Below the pieces are notes generated by a model. That model saw nothing but the letters and a program-made list of their open reading frames with translations. It did no database searches and was not told the DNA's origin. Shown here in pieces: positions 44,956 through 54,550 of a DNA stretch of 64,000 nucleotides. Position numbers and translations under genes: made by a program. Numbering within the stretch: position 1 is the first letter of the stretch; the number at the start of each line of letters is the position of its first letter. The DNA lies in contig NZ_CP116256.1 of assembly GCF_027947575.1 (NCBI RefSeq), positions 7,068,001-7,132,000 on the forward strand. Reading direction: 5' to 3'. The stretch is from Streptomyces rubrogriseus (GTDB taxonomy: Bacteria; Actinomycetota; Actinomycetes; Streptomycetales; Streptomycetaceae).

Positions 44956-44985
44956 TTGCCTCACGTCTTCATCGTGACGTAGTGT
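44956..44985 (+). promoter_or_regulatory. Promoter of the first initiator tRNA gene
   Basis: TTGCCT (44956-44961), an 18-bp spacer, TAGTGT (44980-44985), 12 bp before the tRNA 5' end. Confidence 0.6.
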
Positions 44986-44997
44986 TCCATTCATCGA

Positions 44998-45071
44998 CGC
45001 GGGGTGGAGCAGCTCGGTAGCTCGCTGGGCTCATAACCCAGAGGTCGCAGGTTCAAATCCTGTCCCCGCTA
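44998..45071 (+). tRNA. Initiator tRNA-Met (anticodon CAU)
   Basis: A 74-nt cloverleaf: acceptor CGCGGGG with CCCCGCT leaving an unpaired first position, anticodon loop CTCATAA on a stem with three consecutive G-C pairs (GGG/CCC), and GGTTCAAATCC as the T arm. The mismatched position 1-72 and the GGG/CCC stem mark the initiator. CCA is not encoded. An identical gene lies inverted at 47313-47386. Confidence 0.97.
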
Positions 45072-45078
45072 CTGAAGG

Positions 45079-45114
45079 CCTGGGGCCGGGATCCGCAAGG
45101 ATCCCGGCCCCAGG
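45079..45114. terminator. Terminator after the first initiator tRNA
   Basis: A perfect 16-bp stem (45079-45094 with 45099-45114) closed by a GCAA tetraloop, 7 bp after the tRNA. Confidence 0.88.
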
Positions 45115-45248
45115 TGCATTGCCACCGTATCTGCGGGGCGATCGTGCCTCCCCCAGTGCCTGAACAACCTGGGAGGTACCCCCAGGGCGGCACGGGTGGG
45201 CGGTGGGGGCACCTCACCTCCCGCTCGAGCGAAGCCGAGAGCGTGGCG

Positions 45249-47081
45249 TCACGCCGACAGCTCCTGCCGCAACGCGTCCCGCAGCCGAGCCGCCCGCTCC
45301 CCCACCTCCCGCGGCCCCAGTGACACCGCCAGGTCCGCCCACCGCTGCCCCTCGGCCAGCTCTCCCCGCCGCGCACAGACCAGCGCCAGCCGCAGCGCCG
45401 CCCGCCCGTGCCCGGCGTCGGCAGCCCTGCGCCACCACACGACGGCCTCGGGCTCGCTCCCCTCGCGGGCCAGCAGCAGCCCTAGGTTGAACGCACCGTT
45501 GCGGGACCCGGCCTCGGCCGCCTCGCGGTACCACCGCGCGGCCTCCACCACGTCGCCCCGCGCCGCGGCGAGCATCCCGACCCGCACCTGCGCGCGCCGG
45601 TGTCCCTGGGAGGCCGCCCGCTCGTACCACTCCTCGCACTCGGACTTGTCCTGCGCGGGCTCACCCAGCTCGTGCGCGGGCTCCGGCGGCCGACGCGCGT
45701 CCAGCACCGTCGCCAGCCGGTACGCGGCCTCCGCGCTGCCGCCCCCGGCCGCACAGCGCAGGAACCGTTCCGCCTCGCGCTCGTCCCCGCCGCGCAGCCG
45801 CGCCATCCCGACCTGGAGCGCCGCCTCGGTGTGCCCGGCGGCGGCGGCCCGCTCGTACCAGCGCAGCGCCGCCCGCTCCTCGCTCCGCCCGGCGTGCAGG
45901 ATCCCGAGGTTGAAGGCGGCGTCGACGCTGCCCGCCTCTGCGGCCTTGGAGAACCACGGCTCGGCGCCACTCTCGTCCCCGGCGCGCAGCAGCAGGATGG
46001 CCAGCGCGTTGGAGGCCTCCCGGTGCCCGGCGTAGGCGGCCCTCCGGTACCACTGCTCGGCCTGCGTGGTGCGCCCCTGCTCGGCGCAGAGCAGCCCGAG
46101 GTTGTACGCCCCGTTGTCGTCGCCCGCGTCCATCGCGGCCCGGTACCAGCGCTCCGCGGTCTGGGTCTCGCCGCGCTCGGCGTGCAGCGCGCCCAGGGCG
46201 TTGGCGGCGTTGCCGTCGCCGTCCTGGGCGGCACGCAGCCACCACACGGCGGCGCTCTCGGTGTCCCCGGCGTCCCGCAGCAGGAAGCCGAGCGCGCAGG
46301 CGGCGCGGGCCTCGCCGTCCTTGGCGGACGTGAGGTACCAGCGGCCCGCCTCCTTGAGCTCGCCGCGCCTCTCCAGGATCGTCCCCAGGTGCAGCGCGCC
46401 GCGCCGGTGACCGCGCGCGGCGGCCTGCCGGTACCACTGCTCGGCCTCGTCGGCCGCGCGTGCGGCGGCCTTGTCGTCGCCGTCCTGCCCGGCCCGCCGG
46501 TCCAGCGTCCGCGCCAGCCGGTACGCCGCTTCCCGGTGCCCGCGTTCGGCCGCGGCCCGCATCCACCGCTCGGACCCGGTGTCGTCGCCGCGGTGCTCCA
46601 GCAGGTCGGCGAGCGCGTAGGCGCCCAGCACGTGCCCCTGTTCCGCGGACTGGCACAGCCAGTACTCGGCGGCGGGCTCGTCCCCGCGTTCGCGGAAGTG
46701 CCGGCCGAGCGCGTGCGCGGCGGCGGCGGATCCGGCGACGGCGGCGATACGCCACCAGCCGGCGGCCTCGTCGGCGTACCCGCGCTGGTGCAGCAGGACG
46801 CCCAGGTTGTTGGCGGCGGCCCGGTCGCCTGCCGCGGTGGCGGCACGCAGGTGCGACTCGGCTCCGTCGAAGTCGCCACGGCGCAGCAGCATCGCGCCGA
46901 GCACGCTCATCGCCTCGACGTCACCACAGTCGACGGCGAGCCGCAGGCGCACTTCCTCGGCGGCCTCGTCGGCGGCTTCCTGAGCCTCGTCCGTGGCCTC
47001 CTCCTGACCGGAAAGCTGACCGGACGGCTGCGCAAAACGCCCTGTCCCGAACAGATTTGCCATGTCCCCCATAACGTTCAT
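45249..47081 (-). CDS. Long Sel1/TPR-repeat protein
   Basis: A 610-residue protein made almost wholly of about 15 Sel1-like repeats of ~36 residues (pattern A..W...AA..G...A...LG.L...RG), for example AEQWYRRAAYAGHREASNALAILLLRAGD. The first ~45 residues are Gln/Glu/Ala-rich and not repetitive. No signal peptide or membrane segment is visible. Such solenoids are protein-binding scaffolds; the partner is unknown. The gene fills the space between two inverted initiator tRNA genes. ATG at 47081; ATG at 47072 is possible. Confidence 0.88.
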   Translation of the reverse strand: MNVMGDMANLFGTGRFAQPSGQLSGQEEATDEAQEAADEAAEEVRLRLAVDCGDVEAMSVLGAMLLRRGDFDGAESHLRAATAAGDRAAANNLGVLLHQRGYADEAAGWWRIAAVAGSAAAAHALGRHFRERGDEPAAEYWLCQSAEQGHVLGAYALADLLEHRGDDTGSERWMRAAAERGHREAAYRLARTLDRRAGQDGDDKAAARAADEAEQWYRQAAARGHRRGALHLGTILERRGELKEAGRWYLTSAKDGEARAACALGFLLRDAGDTESAAVWWLRAAQDGDGNAANALGALHAERGETQTAERWYRAAMDAGDDNGAYNLGLLCAEQGRTTQAEQWYRRAAYAGHREASNALAILLLRAGDESGAEPWFSKAAEAGSVDAAFNLGILHAGRSEERAALRWYERAAAAGHTEAALQVGMARLRGGDEREAERFLRCAAGGGSAEAAYRLATVLDARRPPEPAHELGEPAQDKSECEEWYERAASQGHRRAQVRVGMLAAARGDVVEAARWYREAAEAGSRNGAFNLGLLLAREGSEPEAVVWWRRAADAGHGRAALRLALVCARRGELAEGQRWADLAVSLGPREVGERAARLRDALRQELSA

Positions 47082-47243
47082 CGTCGCACCACCCGCAACC
47101 TCGGTACATCCGGTATACCGCAGTCAGTGAGGTCACTTCAGCGTTTTGTCGACATGCCCACAGGGAGACAAGTCAAACACAGATCTGCCCAACTCCCCTT
47201 GGCGGCGCGGCCGTCGCGTTCTCCGGTACATGCGTTCGCACAT

Positions 47244-47284
47244 CACGAAGGCCCGGATTCCTTGTGGGAATCCGGGCCTTCGTG
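47244..47284 (-). terminator. Terminator after the second initiator tRNA
   Basis: An ~18-bp stem CACGAAGGCCCGGATTCC / GGAATCCGGGCCTTCGTG around a TTGTG loop, 28 bp past the tRNA 3' end on the minus strand. Confidence 0.88.
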
Positions 47285-47312
47285 GTCGCTCGCACACAGC
47301 TCACGACTTCAG

Positions 47313-47386
47313 TAGCGGGGACAGGATTTGAACCTGCGACCTCTGGGTTATGAGCCCAGCGAGCTACCGAGCTGCTCCACCCCGCG
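47313..47386 (-). tRNA. Initiator tRNA-Met (anticodon CAU), second copy
   Basis: Its 74-nt sequence is identical to the gene at 44998-45071 but on the opposite strand. Flanks, promoter and terminator differ between the copies. CCA is not encoded. Confidence 0.97.
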
Positions 47387-47471
47387 CCGTTGTGTTCACA
47401 ACCCTAGCACGGCGCGGGATGGGCTTTGACCAGCTCGAACGCCCGGCGCGGACGCCCGACGAGGCTCTCGG

Positions 47472-50400
47472 TCAGCCGGTGTCCGATCCTCCCCCGGCAT
47501 CACCGGTCGGTGTCGCGTCCGGACTGGCCTTGTCGTCTCCGGCCTTGTCCCCGCTGTTCTTGTCACCCGCGTTCTTGTCGTCGCCGTTCTTGCCGCCGGC
47601 GCTCTGGTCGGCCTTGGCCTGTGCGTCCTCGGCCCGCTGGAGTGCCTCCTCGAGGTCCTTCTGCGCCTCGGCGTACGCGGCCAGGTCCTTCTGCTCCAGG
47701 GCCTTCTGCCCCGCGTCGAAGGCCTTCTGCGCGTCGCTCAGCGCTTCCCGGACCGTGGGGTTGGTGGACGTCGGCGGCGGCTCGGTCGTGTCGTCGCCCT
47801 CGTCCGGTGGCTGCTCGGTCTCGGCGGCCTGCGCTCCGAAGACCTTGTTGAGGGCCGCGTCGAGCGTGTTCTCGAAGGCGGTGTTGCCCCCGTAGCTCAC
47901 CAGGACCTTGCGGAGCAACGGGTACTTGAGGTCGCCGCCGCGGACGTAGACGGGCTCGACGTACAGCAGCCCGCCGTCCAGCGGCACCGTCAGCAGGTTG
48001 CCGTACTCCACCTCCGAGTCGCCGCCTCTCAGCAGCCTGATGGACTCGGCGATATCCTGTTCGGAGTTGAACTGGCTCTGTACCTGTTTGGGCCCGTCGA
48101 CGGTCGTGCTCGTCGGCAGTTTCAGAATTCTGATCTTGCCGTAGTCGCTGGTGCCCGCCTCGGCGTCGACCGCCATGAACGCGCTGAGGTTGTCACGCCC
48201 GTTGGGTGTGAACGTCGTCGTCAGCGAGAACGCCTGGGACTTCTGGTCGGGCATCTTCATGCTCAGGTAGTACGGCGGTACCGCGTCGCCCGACTTGTTG
48301 GTCGGGTCGTCCGGGACCTGCCAGACCTCGCTGCCGCTCAGGAACGTGTTGGCGTCCTTCACGTGGTAGCGCGTGAGCAGCTCGCGCTGGACCTTGAACA
48401 GGTCCTGCGGATAGCGCAGGTGCGCCATCAGCTCCTTGGAGATCTCGCCCTTGTCCTTCACCGTGCCCGGGAACGCCTTCTTCCAGGTCTTCAGGACCGG
48501 ATCCTGGGTGTCCCACTCGTAGAGCTTCACGTCGCCGCTGTACGCGTCGACGGTCGCCTTCACGGAGTTGCGGATGTAGTTGACCTGGTTCTGCTGGGCC
48601 ACCACCGCGCGCGAGTTGTTGTTGGCGGTGAGCGAGTCGGCCGTGGTGTCGCCGAGCGTCGTACGGGAGGCGTACGGATAGCCGTTCGTCGTCGTGTACG
48701 CGTCGACGATCCACTGGATACGGCCGTCCACCACCGCCGGATAGGCGTCGCCGTCGATGGTCAGCCAGGGGGCGACCGCCTCGACGCGTTCCTTCGGTGT
48801 GCGGTTGTAGAGGATCCGCGAACCGTCGCCGATCGCGCCGGAGTAGAGGATCTGCGGCTCGCTGAACGCGGCCGCGTACGCCGCCCGGTTGATCGGGTTG
48901 GACAGGTCGACGCCGCCGTCGCCCTTGTAGCTGAAGGTCTTCTCCCCGGTGTCGTCGGAGTAGTCGATCTCCTTCTGGGGACCGCCGACGATCGAGTAGG
49001 TGGTGGTCTTCTCGCCGTAGTAGATCCGCTGCTCGTACTTTCCGAGGTCGCCCTCGGACGGCAGGTTGGACTCGGTGAAGACCGGACGTCCCTCGGAGTC
49101 GACCTGGGTGCCCTTCGCCGCGACCACGCCGTAGCCGTGGGTGTAGCGGAAGTGGTTGTTGATCCAGTTCTTCTTCGGGATGCCCGCCAGGTTCAGCTCG
49201 CGCAGGCCGATGACCGTGTCCTGGTCCTTGCCGTCCTTGACGTACCGGTCGACGTCCAGGTTGGTCGGGAAAGCGTAGTAGTTACGCATCTGCTGGAGCT
49301 GCTGGAACGTCGGCGAGATGACGTTCGGGTCCATGATGCGGATGGACGCGGCGGCGTCCACGTCGTCACGGAGCTTGGTCTTGTCCTTGGTCTCGCTCTT
49401 GCCCGGATACTCGGACACCTGGGTGCCCTCGATGCCGTAGGCGTCACGCGTTGCCGCGAGGTTCTTCTCGACGTACGGCGCTTCCTTGGCCTGCTCGTTC
49501 GGCTGGACCTGGAACTTCTGGACCAGCGCCGGGTACAGGCCGCCGATGAGGATCGCGGAGAGCACCATCAGGCCGAAGCCGATCACGGGCAGCTGCCAGG
49601 TGCGCCGCCACAGGGTGGCGAAGAACAGCAGGGCGCAGATGACCGCGATGCAGAACAGGATCGTCTTGGCCGGCAGGTAGGCGTTGGCGTCGACGTACCT
49701 GAGGCCCGTCCAGTTGTCGGTGGCCTTGAAGTCGCTGGACTTCACCGCGAGACCGTACCGGTCCAACCAGTAGGCGACCGCCTTGAGGGCGACGAAGACT
49801 CCGATGAGCACCGAGAGGTGCCCGGTGGCCGCCGCCGTGGCGCGCGCGCCCGGGCTGGTGACGCGGAGCCCGCCGTACAGGTAGTGGGTCAGCGCGGCGG
49901 CGATCACGGAGATGATCACGGCGGCGAAGCCGAAGCCGAGCAGGAACCGGTACCAGGGCAGATCGAAGGCGTAGAAGGAGACGTCCAGCTTGAACTGGGG
50001 GTCCTTCTGCCCGAAGGGCACGCCGTTGACCCACATCAGCCAGGTCCGCCACTGGCCGGACGCCGAGGCGCCGGCGATCAGGCCGACCAGGGCGGTGATG
50101 CCGAGCAGCAGCCACTTCTTGTACGGGGCGATGCCCATCCGGTACCGGTCGAGGTTCTGCTGCTCCATCGACATGGCGCTCAGCGGCGGGCGCAGGCGGT
50201 GGGCCAACCAGATGTTGAACCCGACGGCGAGCGCCATCAGCAGGCCGAAGACGAAGAAGAGACCGATCTTGGTCCACAGGGTCGTCGTGAACACCGACGA
50301 GTAGTGGACCGACCTGTACCAGAGCCAGTCCGTCCAGAATCCCGCGAACATGGTGAACGCCATGGCGAGCACGGCGAGGACACCAAGTGTCAGCAGCAGG

Positions 50401-50474
50401 GTTCGGACACGCCGGGACGGGCGGCCCACTCTGATCCGCGGCCCCGTCGGGGGGCCTCCGCCGCGGTCCGGCAT
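47472..50474 (-). CDS. UPF0182 family large membrane protein
   Basis: A 1000-residue protein from ATG at 50474. Seven hydrophobic segments lie in the first ~340 residues (for example [19 protein letters not shown] and [18 protein letters not shown]); the following ~500 residues are a large soluble, probably extracytoplasmic, UPF0182 domain. The end is a low-complexity Lys/Asp/Gly repeat ([20 protein letters not shown]). Function is unknown although the family is widespread in actinobacteria. A 12-bp palindrome sits just before the start. Confidence 0.9.
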   Translation of the reverse strand: MPDRGGGPPTGPRIRVGRPSRRVRTLLLTLGVLAVLAMAFTMFAGFWTDWLWYRSVHYSSVFTTTLWTKIGLFFVFGLLMALAVGFNIWLAHRLRPPLSAMSMEQQNLDRYRMGIAPYKKWLLLGITALVGLIAGASASGQWRTWLMWVNGVPFGQKDPQFKLDVSFYAFDLPWYRFLLGFGFAAVIISVIAAALTHYLYGGLRVTSPGARATAAATGHLSVLIGVFVALKAVAYWLDRYGLAVKSSDFKATDNWTGLRYVDANAYLPAKTILFCIAVICALLFFATLWRRTWQLPVIGFGLMVLSAILIGGLYPALVQKFQVQPNEQAKEAPYVEKNLAATRDAYGIEGTQVSEYPGKSETKDKTKLRDDVDAAASIRIMDPNVISPTFQQLQQMRNYYAFPTNLDVDRYVKDGKDQDTVIGLRELNLAGIPKKNWINNHFRYTHGYGVVAAKGTQVDSEGRPVFTESNLPSEGDLGKYEQRIYYGEKTTTYSIVGGPQKEIDYSDDTGEKTFSYKGDGGVDLSNPINRAAYAAAFSEPQILYSGAIGDGSRILYNRTPKERVEAVAPWLTIDGDAYPAVVDGRIQWIVDAYTTTNGYPYASRTTLGDTTADSLTANNNSRAVVAQQNQVNYIRNSVKATVDAYSGDVKLYEWDTQDPVLKTWKKAFPGTVKDKGEISKELMAHLRYPQDLFKVQRELLTRYHVKDANTFLSGSEVWQVPDDPTNKSGDAVPPYYLSMKMPDQKSQAFSLTTTFTPNGRDNLSAFMAVDAEAGTSDYGKIRILKLPTSTTVDGPKQVQSQFNSEQDIAESIRLLRGGDSEVEYGNLLTVPLDGGLLYVEPVYVRGGDLKYPLLRKVLVSYGGNTAFENTLDAALNKVFGAQAAETEQPPDEGDDTTEPPPTSTNPTVREALSDAQKAFDAGQKALEQKDLAAYAEAQKDLEEALQRAEDAQAKADQSAGGKNGDDKNAGDKNSGDKAGDDKASPDATPTGDAGGGSDTG

Positions 50475-50485
50475 CTGGAAAGCCA

Positions 50486-50497
50486 AGGTGCGCACCT
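50486..50497. promoter_or_regulatory. Perfect palindrome before the UPF0182 gene
   Basis: AGGTGCGCACCT is a 12-bp perfect palindrome 12 bp before the UPF0182 ATG. The minus strand reads GAGGTGCGCACC here, so it may contain or mask the ribosome-binding site, or be an operator half. Confidence 0.4.
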
Positions 50498-50638
50498 CGA
50501 AGTTCGCTGTTGATCCGTCAGGCCCTCGGGTTCGCGGGCCCCCCGTGCGCCCCCGTGATCGCGGGCCCACACTTATGCAACTTACTCATCGTTTACTCGG
50601 TTCCCGATTCCGGCCATGAACGAGGCAGGATTGTGACC

Positions 50639-51181
50639 ATGTCCAACACCCCCATGGCAGCGAGCCCCCTCACCCGGGCCGTGCTCGAGATCGACGAGTA
50701 CGTCTCCGGCCTCGGCTGGGACCAGCCCGCACGCCTCTTTGCACTTGTCGACACCGCACGGCTGCGGGCCGACCAGCCCTCACTCGCGGACCGGCTCGGT
50801 CTGCAGGAGGAGCCGGAGTCCTCCGGCCTCACCCCGATCGAGCAGGACGAAGTTCCAACGGACCAGGCGCTCGACGAGTTCCTGGGCACCATCGCCTGGC
50901 CCGACGCCGTGGTCGGCTGCGCGCTCGCCGTGGAGCGCCTGATGCTGCCGCCCTCGGCCGAGGCCCAGGTGCCTTCGGGCCTGAACGAGAAGAAGCTCGC
51001 GCAGTGGGTGGCGGAGCACCCGGACCGTCAGGAGGTCCGCATGACGGTCGCGGTCCTGCGCGACGGCAGCCGTGACTCCGCGCTGCGGCTGCGGGAGAAG
51101 GACGCGGCCACGGAGGTCCTGACGGGGTCCGACCTGGTGCCGGGTCTGGCCGCGGCGCTGACGGCGACCTTCGAGGAGTAG
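50639..51181 (+). CDS. PPA1309-family protein of unknown function
   Basis: A 180-residue acidic protein, conserved in actinobacteria as far as I recognise it (PPA1309 family): SPLTRAVLEIDEYVSGLGWDQPARLFALV at the N-terminus, then AWPDAVVGCALAVERLMLPP and a mainly helical end. No catalytic motif or membrane segment. ATG at 50639 with GAGGCAGGA before it; a GTG 6 nt upstream is in frame. It is divergent from the UPF0182 gene and convergent with the PDZ-Lon protease. Confidence 0.82.
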   Translation: MSNTPMAASPLTRAVLEIDEYVSGLGWDQPARLFALVDTARLRADQPSLADRLGLQEEPESSGLTPIEQDEVPTDQALDEFLGTIAWPDAVVGCALAVERLMLPPSAEAQVPSGLNEKKLAQWVAEHPDRQEVRMTVAVLRDGSRDSALRLREKDAATEVLTGSDLVPGLAAALTATFEE

Positions 51182-51199
51182 TCCCGCCGGACGCGGGAC
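51181..51199. terminator. Hairpin between convergent genes
   Basis: GTCCCGC-CGGAC-GCGGGAC, a 7-bp stem starting at the last base of the PPA1309-family stop codon. Bidirectional terminator candidate. Confidence 0.5.
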
Positions 51200-51212
51200 G
51201 GCTGCGCGGGGG

Positions 51213-52307
51213 CTACCCCTGCGTGCACTTCGGCAGGTCGGCGGTCTTTCCGGAACGGATGTCCTTGAGCGCGCCGAGGGCGTCGTCGATGGTGTCGACC
51301 TTCACGAGGGTGAGCCCGTCGGGGGTGTCCTCGGCGGCCGCCGCGCAGTTGTCCGCGGGCGTCAGGAAGTACTGGGCGCCCTTGTCGTGCGCGCCGATGG
51401 TCTTCATGCCGATGCCGCCGATCGGGCCGACCTTGCCGTTGTCGTCGATCGTCCCGGTGCCGGCGACGAACTTGCCGCCGGTGAGGTCGCCGGGGGTGAG
51501 CTTGTCGTAGATGCCGAGGGCGAACATCAGACCGGCGCTCGGGCCGCCGACGTCGGCCAGCTTGATGTCGATCTCGAACGGGAACGTGTGGTCGGTTCCG
51601 GCGGAGATCCCGACGACGGCGCGCTTCGCGCCCGCGTCCTGGGAGGTCTCGGTCCTGATGGTGATCTTCTGGGTCTTCGTCGCCGTCCGGCCCTCCTTCT
51701 CCGCGGCGGCCTGCTCCTTGGCGGGCACGATCGTGAAGACGGTGTCCTGTCCCGGTTCGTGCTTGGTCACCAGCTCGGCGACGTCCGCGGGCTTCTTGAC
51801 GGTGGTGCCGTCCACGGCCTTGATCACGTCGCCGGCGTGCAGCCGGCCCTGCGACGGGGAGTCCTTGACGACGGCGGAGACGACCACCCAGGACTTCACC
51901 GAGATGTCGAGCGCCTTCAGGGCGGCGACCTTCGCGCTCTCCTGGGACTGGCTGAACTCCTCGGCGTTCTCCTGGGTGGCCTCTTCCTCGGTCTTGCCGT
52001 CCGGGTAGAGGGTCTCGTGCGGAACCACGCTGTTGTCGTGTGCCAGCCAGCCGTAGACGGCCTCCACGAGGTTCATCCGGTACTCGGCGCTGGTGACCCG
52101 GACGGTGGTCATGTTCAGATGACCGCTCGCCTCGTAGGTCTTGTGACCGGAGATCTGGAGCACCGGCTCGCCGTCGTGGTCCCCGAGGGTGTTCACCGTC
52201 GGCCCGGGCGACATCTCCGAGTACGGCACGGGGATGAAAACACCCGCGCACAGGAGCGCGATCAGCATCAGGGTGGAGGCGAGCATCGTCGCGGTGCGGC
52301 GTGGCAT
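51213..52307 (-). CDS. Membrane-anchored PDZ-Lon-type protease (YlbL-like)
   Basis: A 364-residue protein. One N-terminal membrane anchor (TMLASTLMLIALLCAGVFIPV) is followed by a PDZ domain (about 135-200, around GRLHAGDVIKAVDGTTVKKPADV) and a Lon proteolytic domain with the catalytic Ser in GGPSAGLMFALGI and the Lys in GIGMKTIGA. The active site would face outside. Bacillus YlbL-like proteins degrade selected membrane or envelope proteins; the target here is unknown. Confidence 0.9.
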   Translation of the reverse strand: MPRRTATMLASTLMLIALLCAGVFIPVPYSEMSPGPTVNTLGDHDGEPVLQISGHKTYEASGHLNMTTVRVTSAEYRMNLVEAVYGWLAHDNSVVPHETLYPDGKTEEEATQENAEEFSQSQESAKVAALKALDISVKSWVVVSAVVKDSPSQGRLHAGDVIKAVDGTTVKKPADVAELVTKHEPGQDTVFTIVPAKEQAAAEKEGRTATKTQKITIRTETSQDAGAKRAVVGISAGTDHTFPFEIDIKLADVGGPSAGLMFALGIYDKLTPGDLTGGKFVAGTGTIDDNGKVGPIGGIGMKTIGAHDKGAQYFLTPADNCAAAAEDTPDGLTLVKVDTIDDALGALKDIRSGKTADLPKCTQG

Positions 52308-52381
52308 GGCACGACAGTACGGGACGCGGCTGTCGGAACACCGTCAGGGCGGGCCGTCGCCGGACCACCGTCGGGCGGCCG

Positions 52382-52546
52382 TCAGGCACCCGTGCGGGGC
52401 TTCTCCATGGCCTCACGGAACCGGGCGTACCCGTCCAGCTCGGGGCCGTCGCTCCGGGCCTTGCGGGTCCGGTTGGCCCAGCTTCCCCACAGGCCCGCAC
52501 CGACAGCGGCCACCAGCGGAATCAGCAACCAGGCGAGCGCTCCCAT
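52382..52546 (-). CDS. 54-residue membrane protein
   Basis: A short gene from ATG at 52546, preceded by GGGAGG. The product begins MGALAWLLIPLVAAVGAGLW, one membrane helix, followed by a charged cytoplasmic tail ending MEKPRTGA. It lies 74 bp upstream of the PDZ-Lon gene on the same strand, so the two may be co-transcribed and the peptide may assist or regulate that protease (inference). Function unknown. Confidence 0.72.
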   Translation of the reverse strand: MGALAWLLIPLVAAVGAGLWGSWANRTRKARSDGPELDGYARFREAMEKPRTGA

Positions 52547-52666
52547 GCCGACCTCCCAACCCCATGAGTGTCCGCGACTGACTGATCAGCAGATTAACCA
52601 TTCGCAGTGACAACGCTCACGCCGGGGGGCGGGTTACGCAACCGGAGGTGTGCCCCGGTGGAAGCG

Positions 52667-53125
52667 CTACGCGCCCACCCATTCCTCGGTTCCGTCGGAG
52701 AACGTCTGGTGCTTCCAGATGGGCACCTCGTGCTTGAGGTCGTCGATCAACTTGCGGCAGGCGTCGAAGGCCTCGCCCCGGTGCGGACAGGACACGGCGA
52801 CGACCACCGCGAGGTCCCCGACCTCCAGGTCACCCACACGGTGCAGTGCCGCGAGCGCCCGTACGGGGTACTCCGCGACGACCTTCTCCGCGATCCGGCG
52901 CATCTCCGCCTCGGCGCTCGGGTGGCACGAGTACCCGAGCCGGTCGACGTCGGTGCCGCCGTCGTGGTTGCGCACGGTCCCCACGAACAGCGCGGTGCCG
53001 CCCGACGCGTCGTCCCCGACCGCGCGGAAGACCTCGTCCACGGACAGGGGCGTCTCACGGATGCCGATCAGCTTCACGGGGTCCGCTGCGGCCCGTTCAC
53101 CGGGGTGGTCGTTCGTGGTTGCCAT
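52667..53125 (-). CDS. moaE: Molybdopterin synthase catalytic subunit MoaE
   Basis: A 152-residue MoaE: FVGTVRNHDGG near residue 48, YSCHPSAEAEM, VVVAVSCPHRGEAFDACRKLIDDLK and the C-terminal WKHQTF with the active-site Lys. It transfers sulfur from MoaD-thiocarboxylate to cyclic pyranopterin monophosphate. MoaD is not in the window. ATG at 53125 is preferred; ATG at 53143 would add six residues. Confidence 0.93.
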   Translation of the reverse strand: MATTNDHPGERAAADPVKLIGIRETPLSVDEVFRAVGDDASGGTALFVGTVRNHDGGTDVDRLGYSCHPSAEAEMRRIAEKVVAEYPVRALAALHRVGDLEVGDLAVVVAVSCPHRGEAFDACRKLIDDLKHEVPIWKHQTFSDGTEEWVGA

Positions 53126-53236
53126 ACGCCCATCGTGCCCCACGGCGCCGACGACGCGGAATAGCGTGATCGCCCCGCACGCGCGCGTGCCGCGTTGGAG
53201 CCTCCTACAGAGGCAGCCGCCACTCCGGGATCGTCC

Positions 53237-54358
53237 TCAGATGCGGCGCCGAGCCTTGCGCGCGCGACGCACCACCGCGGCCGCGCCCAGCAGCGCCACC
53301 GTCGCGCCCGCGGCGCCCGCCGCCGTCGCGTCCTTGCGCCCGAGACGGCGGCCTGCGACCGTGTGCCGGCCCGAGACCTCCTCGAGCAGCTCCGCCAGGA
53401 CCTCCTCGTTGGTGTGCTTCGGACGCCATCCGGCATCGTGCAGGCGGCTGCCGCTGACGACCCAGGGGTACATCGTGTACGCCAGGTCCCCGGCCGGGGA
53501 GGGCGTCAGGCCGATCCGGTGCAGCCGGGCCGCCGCGCCGAGCGCGACGGCGGAGGGCAGCTCCATCCGCCGGATGCCGCTGAGCTCCTCGACCTCCTCC
53601 TGCTCCAGCCAGCCGTCGCACCCGACGGCCAGCTCTCCGTCGGCCTTCTCCAGGACGGCGTACTCCAGGGCACTGCACAGGTCGTCGACGTGGCAGAACT
53701 GCCAGGCGGGTCGCGATCCGGCCACGACCAGCAGCCGGGGCGACTCGAAATACCTGGTCAGCGCGGTGTCCATGCCTCCGACCAGGACGGCGGGCCGCAC
53801 CACGGTGACGTTCAGGCCGGGGTGGGCCCGGGGTGCGCGCCGGGCGAGCCGCTCGATCTCCAGCAGGTCTCCGACGCCCGTGGCCTCGGCCGTGGCGCGC
53901 AGCTCGGCGTCCTCGGACAGCGGCAGCTCGTTGTCCGGGAGCGCGCCGTAGACCATCGCGGAGGTGCACAGCACCACCCGGTGCACGCCGGCCGCCGCGG
54001 CGGCGGTCAGGACGGTCTGCGTCCCCCGGACGTTGTAAGCCGTCCGGGCGGCCGCGTCGGTCTCCAGGTCGAGGTCGAGCGCCAGGTGCACCACGACGTC
54101 CGCACCACGCAGTTTCTCGGCGATGGCCGGGTCCCGTACGTCCAGGATCTGCCACTCGGCCGCCTCGCACCCGCCGCGCCGCTCGTCGATGGCCACGACC
54201 TGTCTGACCTCGTCGGACGCGGCGAGCCGCGCGGTGAGTAGCGCCCCCACCCCGGACGCGGCACCGGTGACCGCGACGACGGGTCCGCGCGCGCCGGGGC
54301 GGGCGGAACTGGTTGACTGGTTTCGCGCTGCGCGAACCTGCGGATCTGGGGAACTCAC
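53237..54358 (-). CDS. NAD-dependent epimerase/dehydratase-like protein with C-terminal anchor
   Basis: 373 residues from a GTG at 54358 (VSSPDPQVR). An extended-SDR Rossmann fold: VAVTGAASGVGALL (about 27-40) binds the dinucleotide, DVVVHLAL follows, and the TSAMVYG stretch has the Tyr but without a clear YxxxK, so it may be non-catalytic. A C-terminal hydrophobic segment (TAAGAAGATVALLGAAAVV) followed by RRARKARRR suggests a membrane anchor. Role unknown. Confidence 0.82.
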   Translation of the reverse strand: MSSPDPQVRAARNQSTSSARPGARGPVVAVTGAASGVGALLTARLAASDEVRQVVAIDERRGGCEAAEWQILDVRDPAIAEKLRGADVVVHLALDLDLETDAAARTAYNVRGTQTVLTAAAAAGVHRVVLCTSAMVYGALPDNELPLSEDAELRATAEATGVGDLLEIERLARRAPRAHPGLNVTVVRPAVLVGGMDTALTRYFESPRLLVVAGSRPAWQFCHVDDLCSALEYAVLEKADGELAVGCDGWLEQEEVEELSGIRRMELPSAVALGAAARLHRIGLTPSPAGDLAYTMYPWVVSGSRLHDAGWRPKHTNEEVLAELLEEVSGRHTVAGRRLGRKDATAAGAAGATVALLGAAAVVRRARKARRRI

Positions 54359-54550
54359 CGGGCGTCTCCAGAGGTTGTCTTCAGTACGAGCGCGAGCGAC
54401 GCGTGCGTACCAGGTGGCATCCATCCTGCCGCAGGCCGTCAGTCGGCGAAGCACCGAGGCCCGATCGGCTTCGGGTGTCTACGCTGGGTGGTGAAGTCGG
54501 GCAGCCGTGCCGCCGGAAAGAACCGGCGGCCCTACCAGCCGAGGAACCCC

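Larger units (their letters stand above)
44948..45248. other. Spacer holding the initiator tRNA gene
   Basis: 301 bp between the fur-family gene and the stop of the Sel1 gene. It contains the tRNA promoter, the tRNA, its terminator, and then about 130 bp in which I see nothing further. Confidence 0.8.
47082..47471. other. Spacer holding the second initiator tRNA gene
   Basis: 390 bp between the Sel1 gene start and the UPF0182 stop. Besides the tRNA and its terminator, the plausible promoter of the tRNA has TAGGGT (minus strand, 47406-47401). The part nearest 47082-47240 is comparatively A+T-rich and is probably the Sel1 gene promoter. Confidence 0.65.

Noticed and set aside
45249..47081. The Sel1-repeat gene between inverted tRNAs as a mobile element
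   Set aside because: No integrase, transposase or attachment-type direct repeat; composition equals that of the surroundings.
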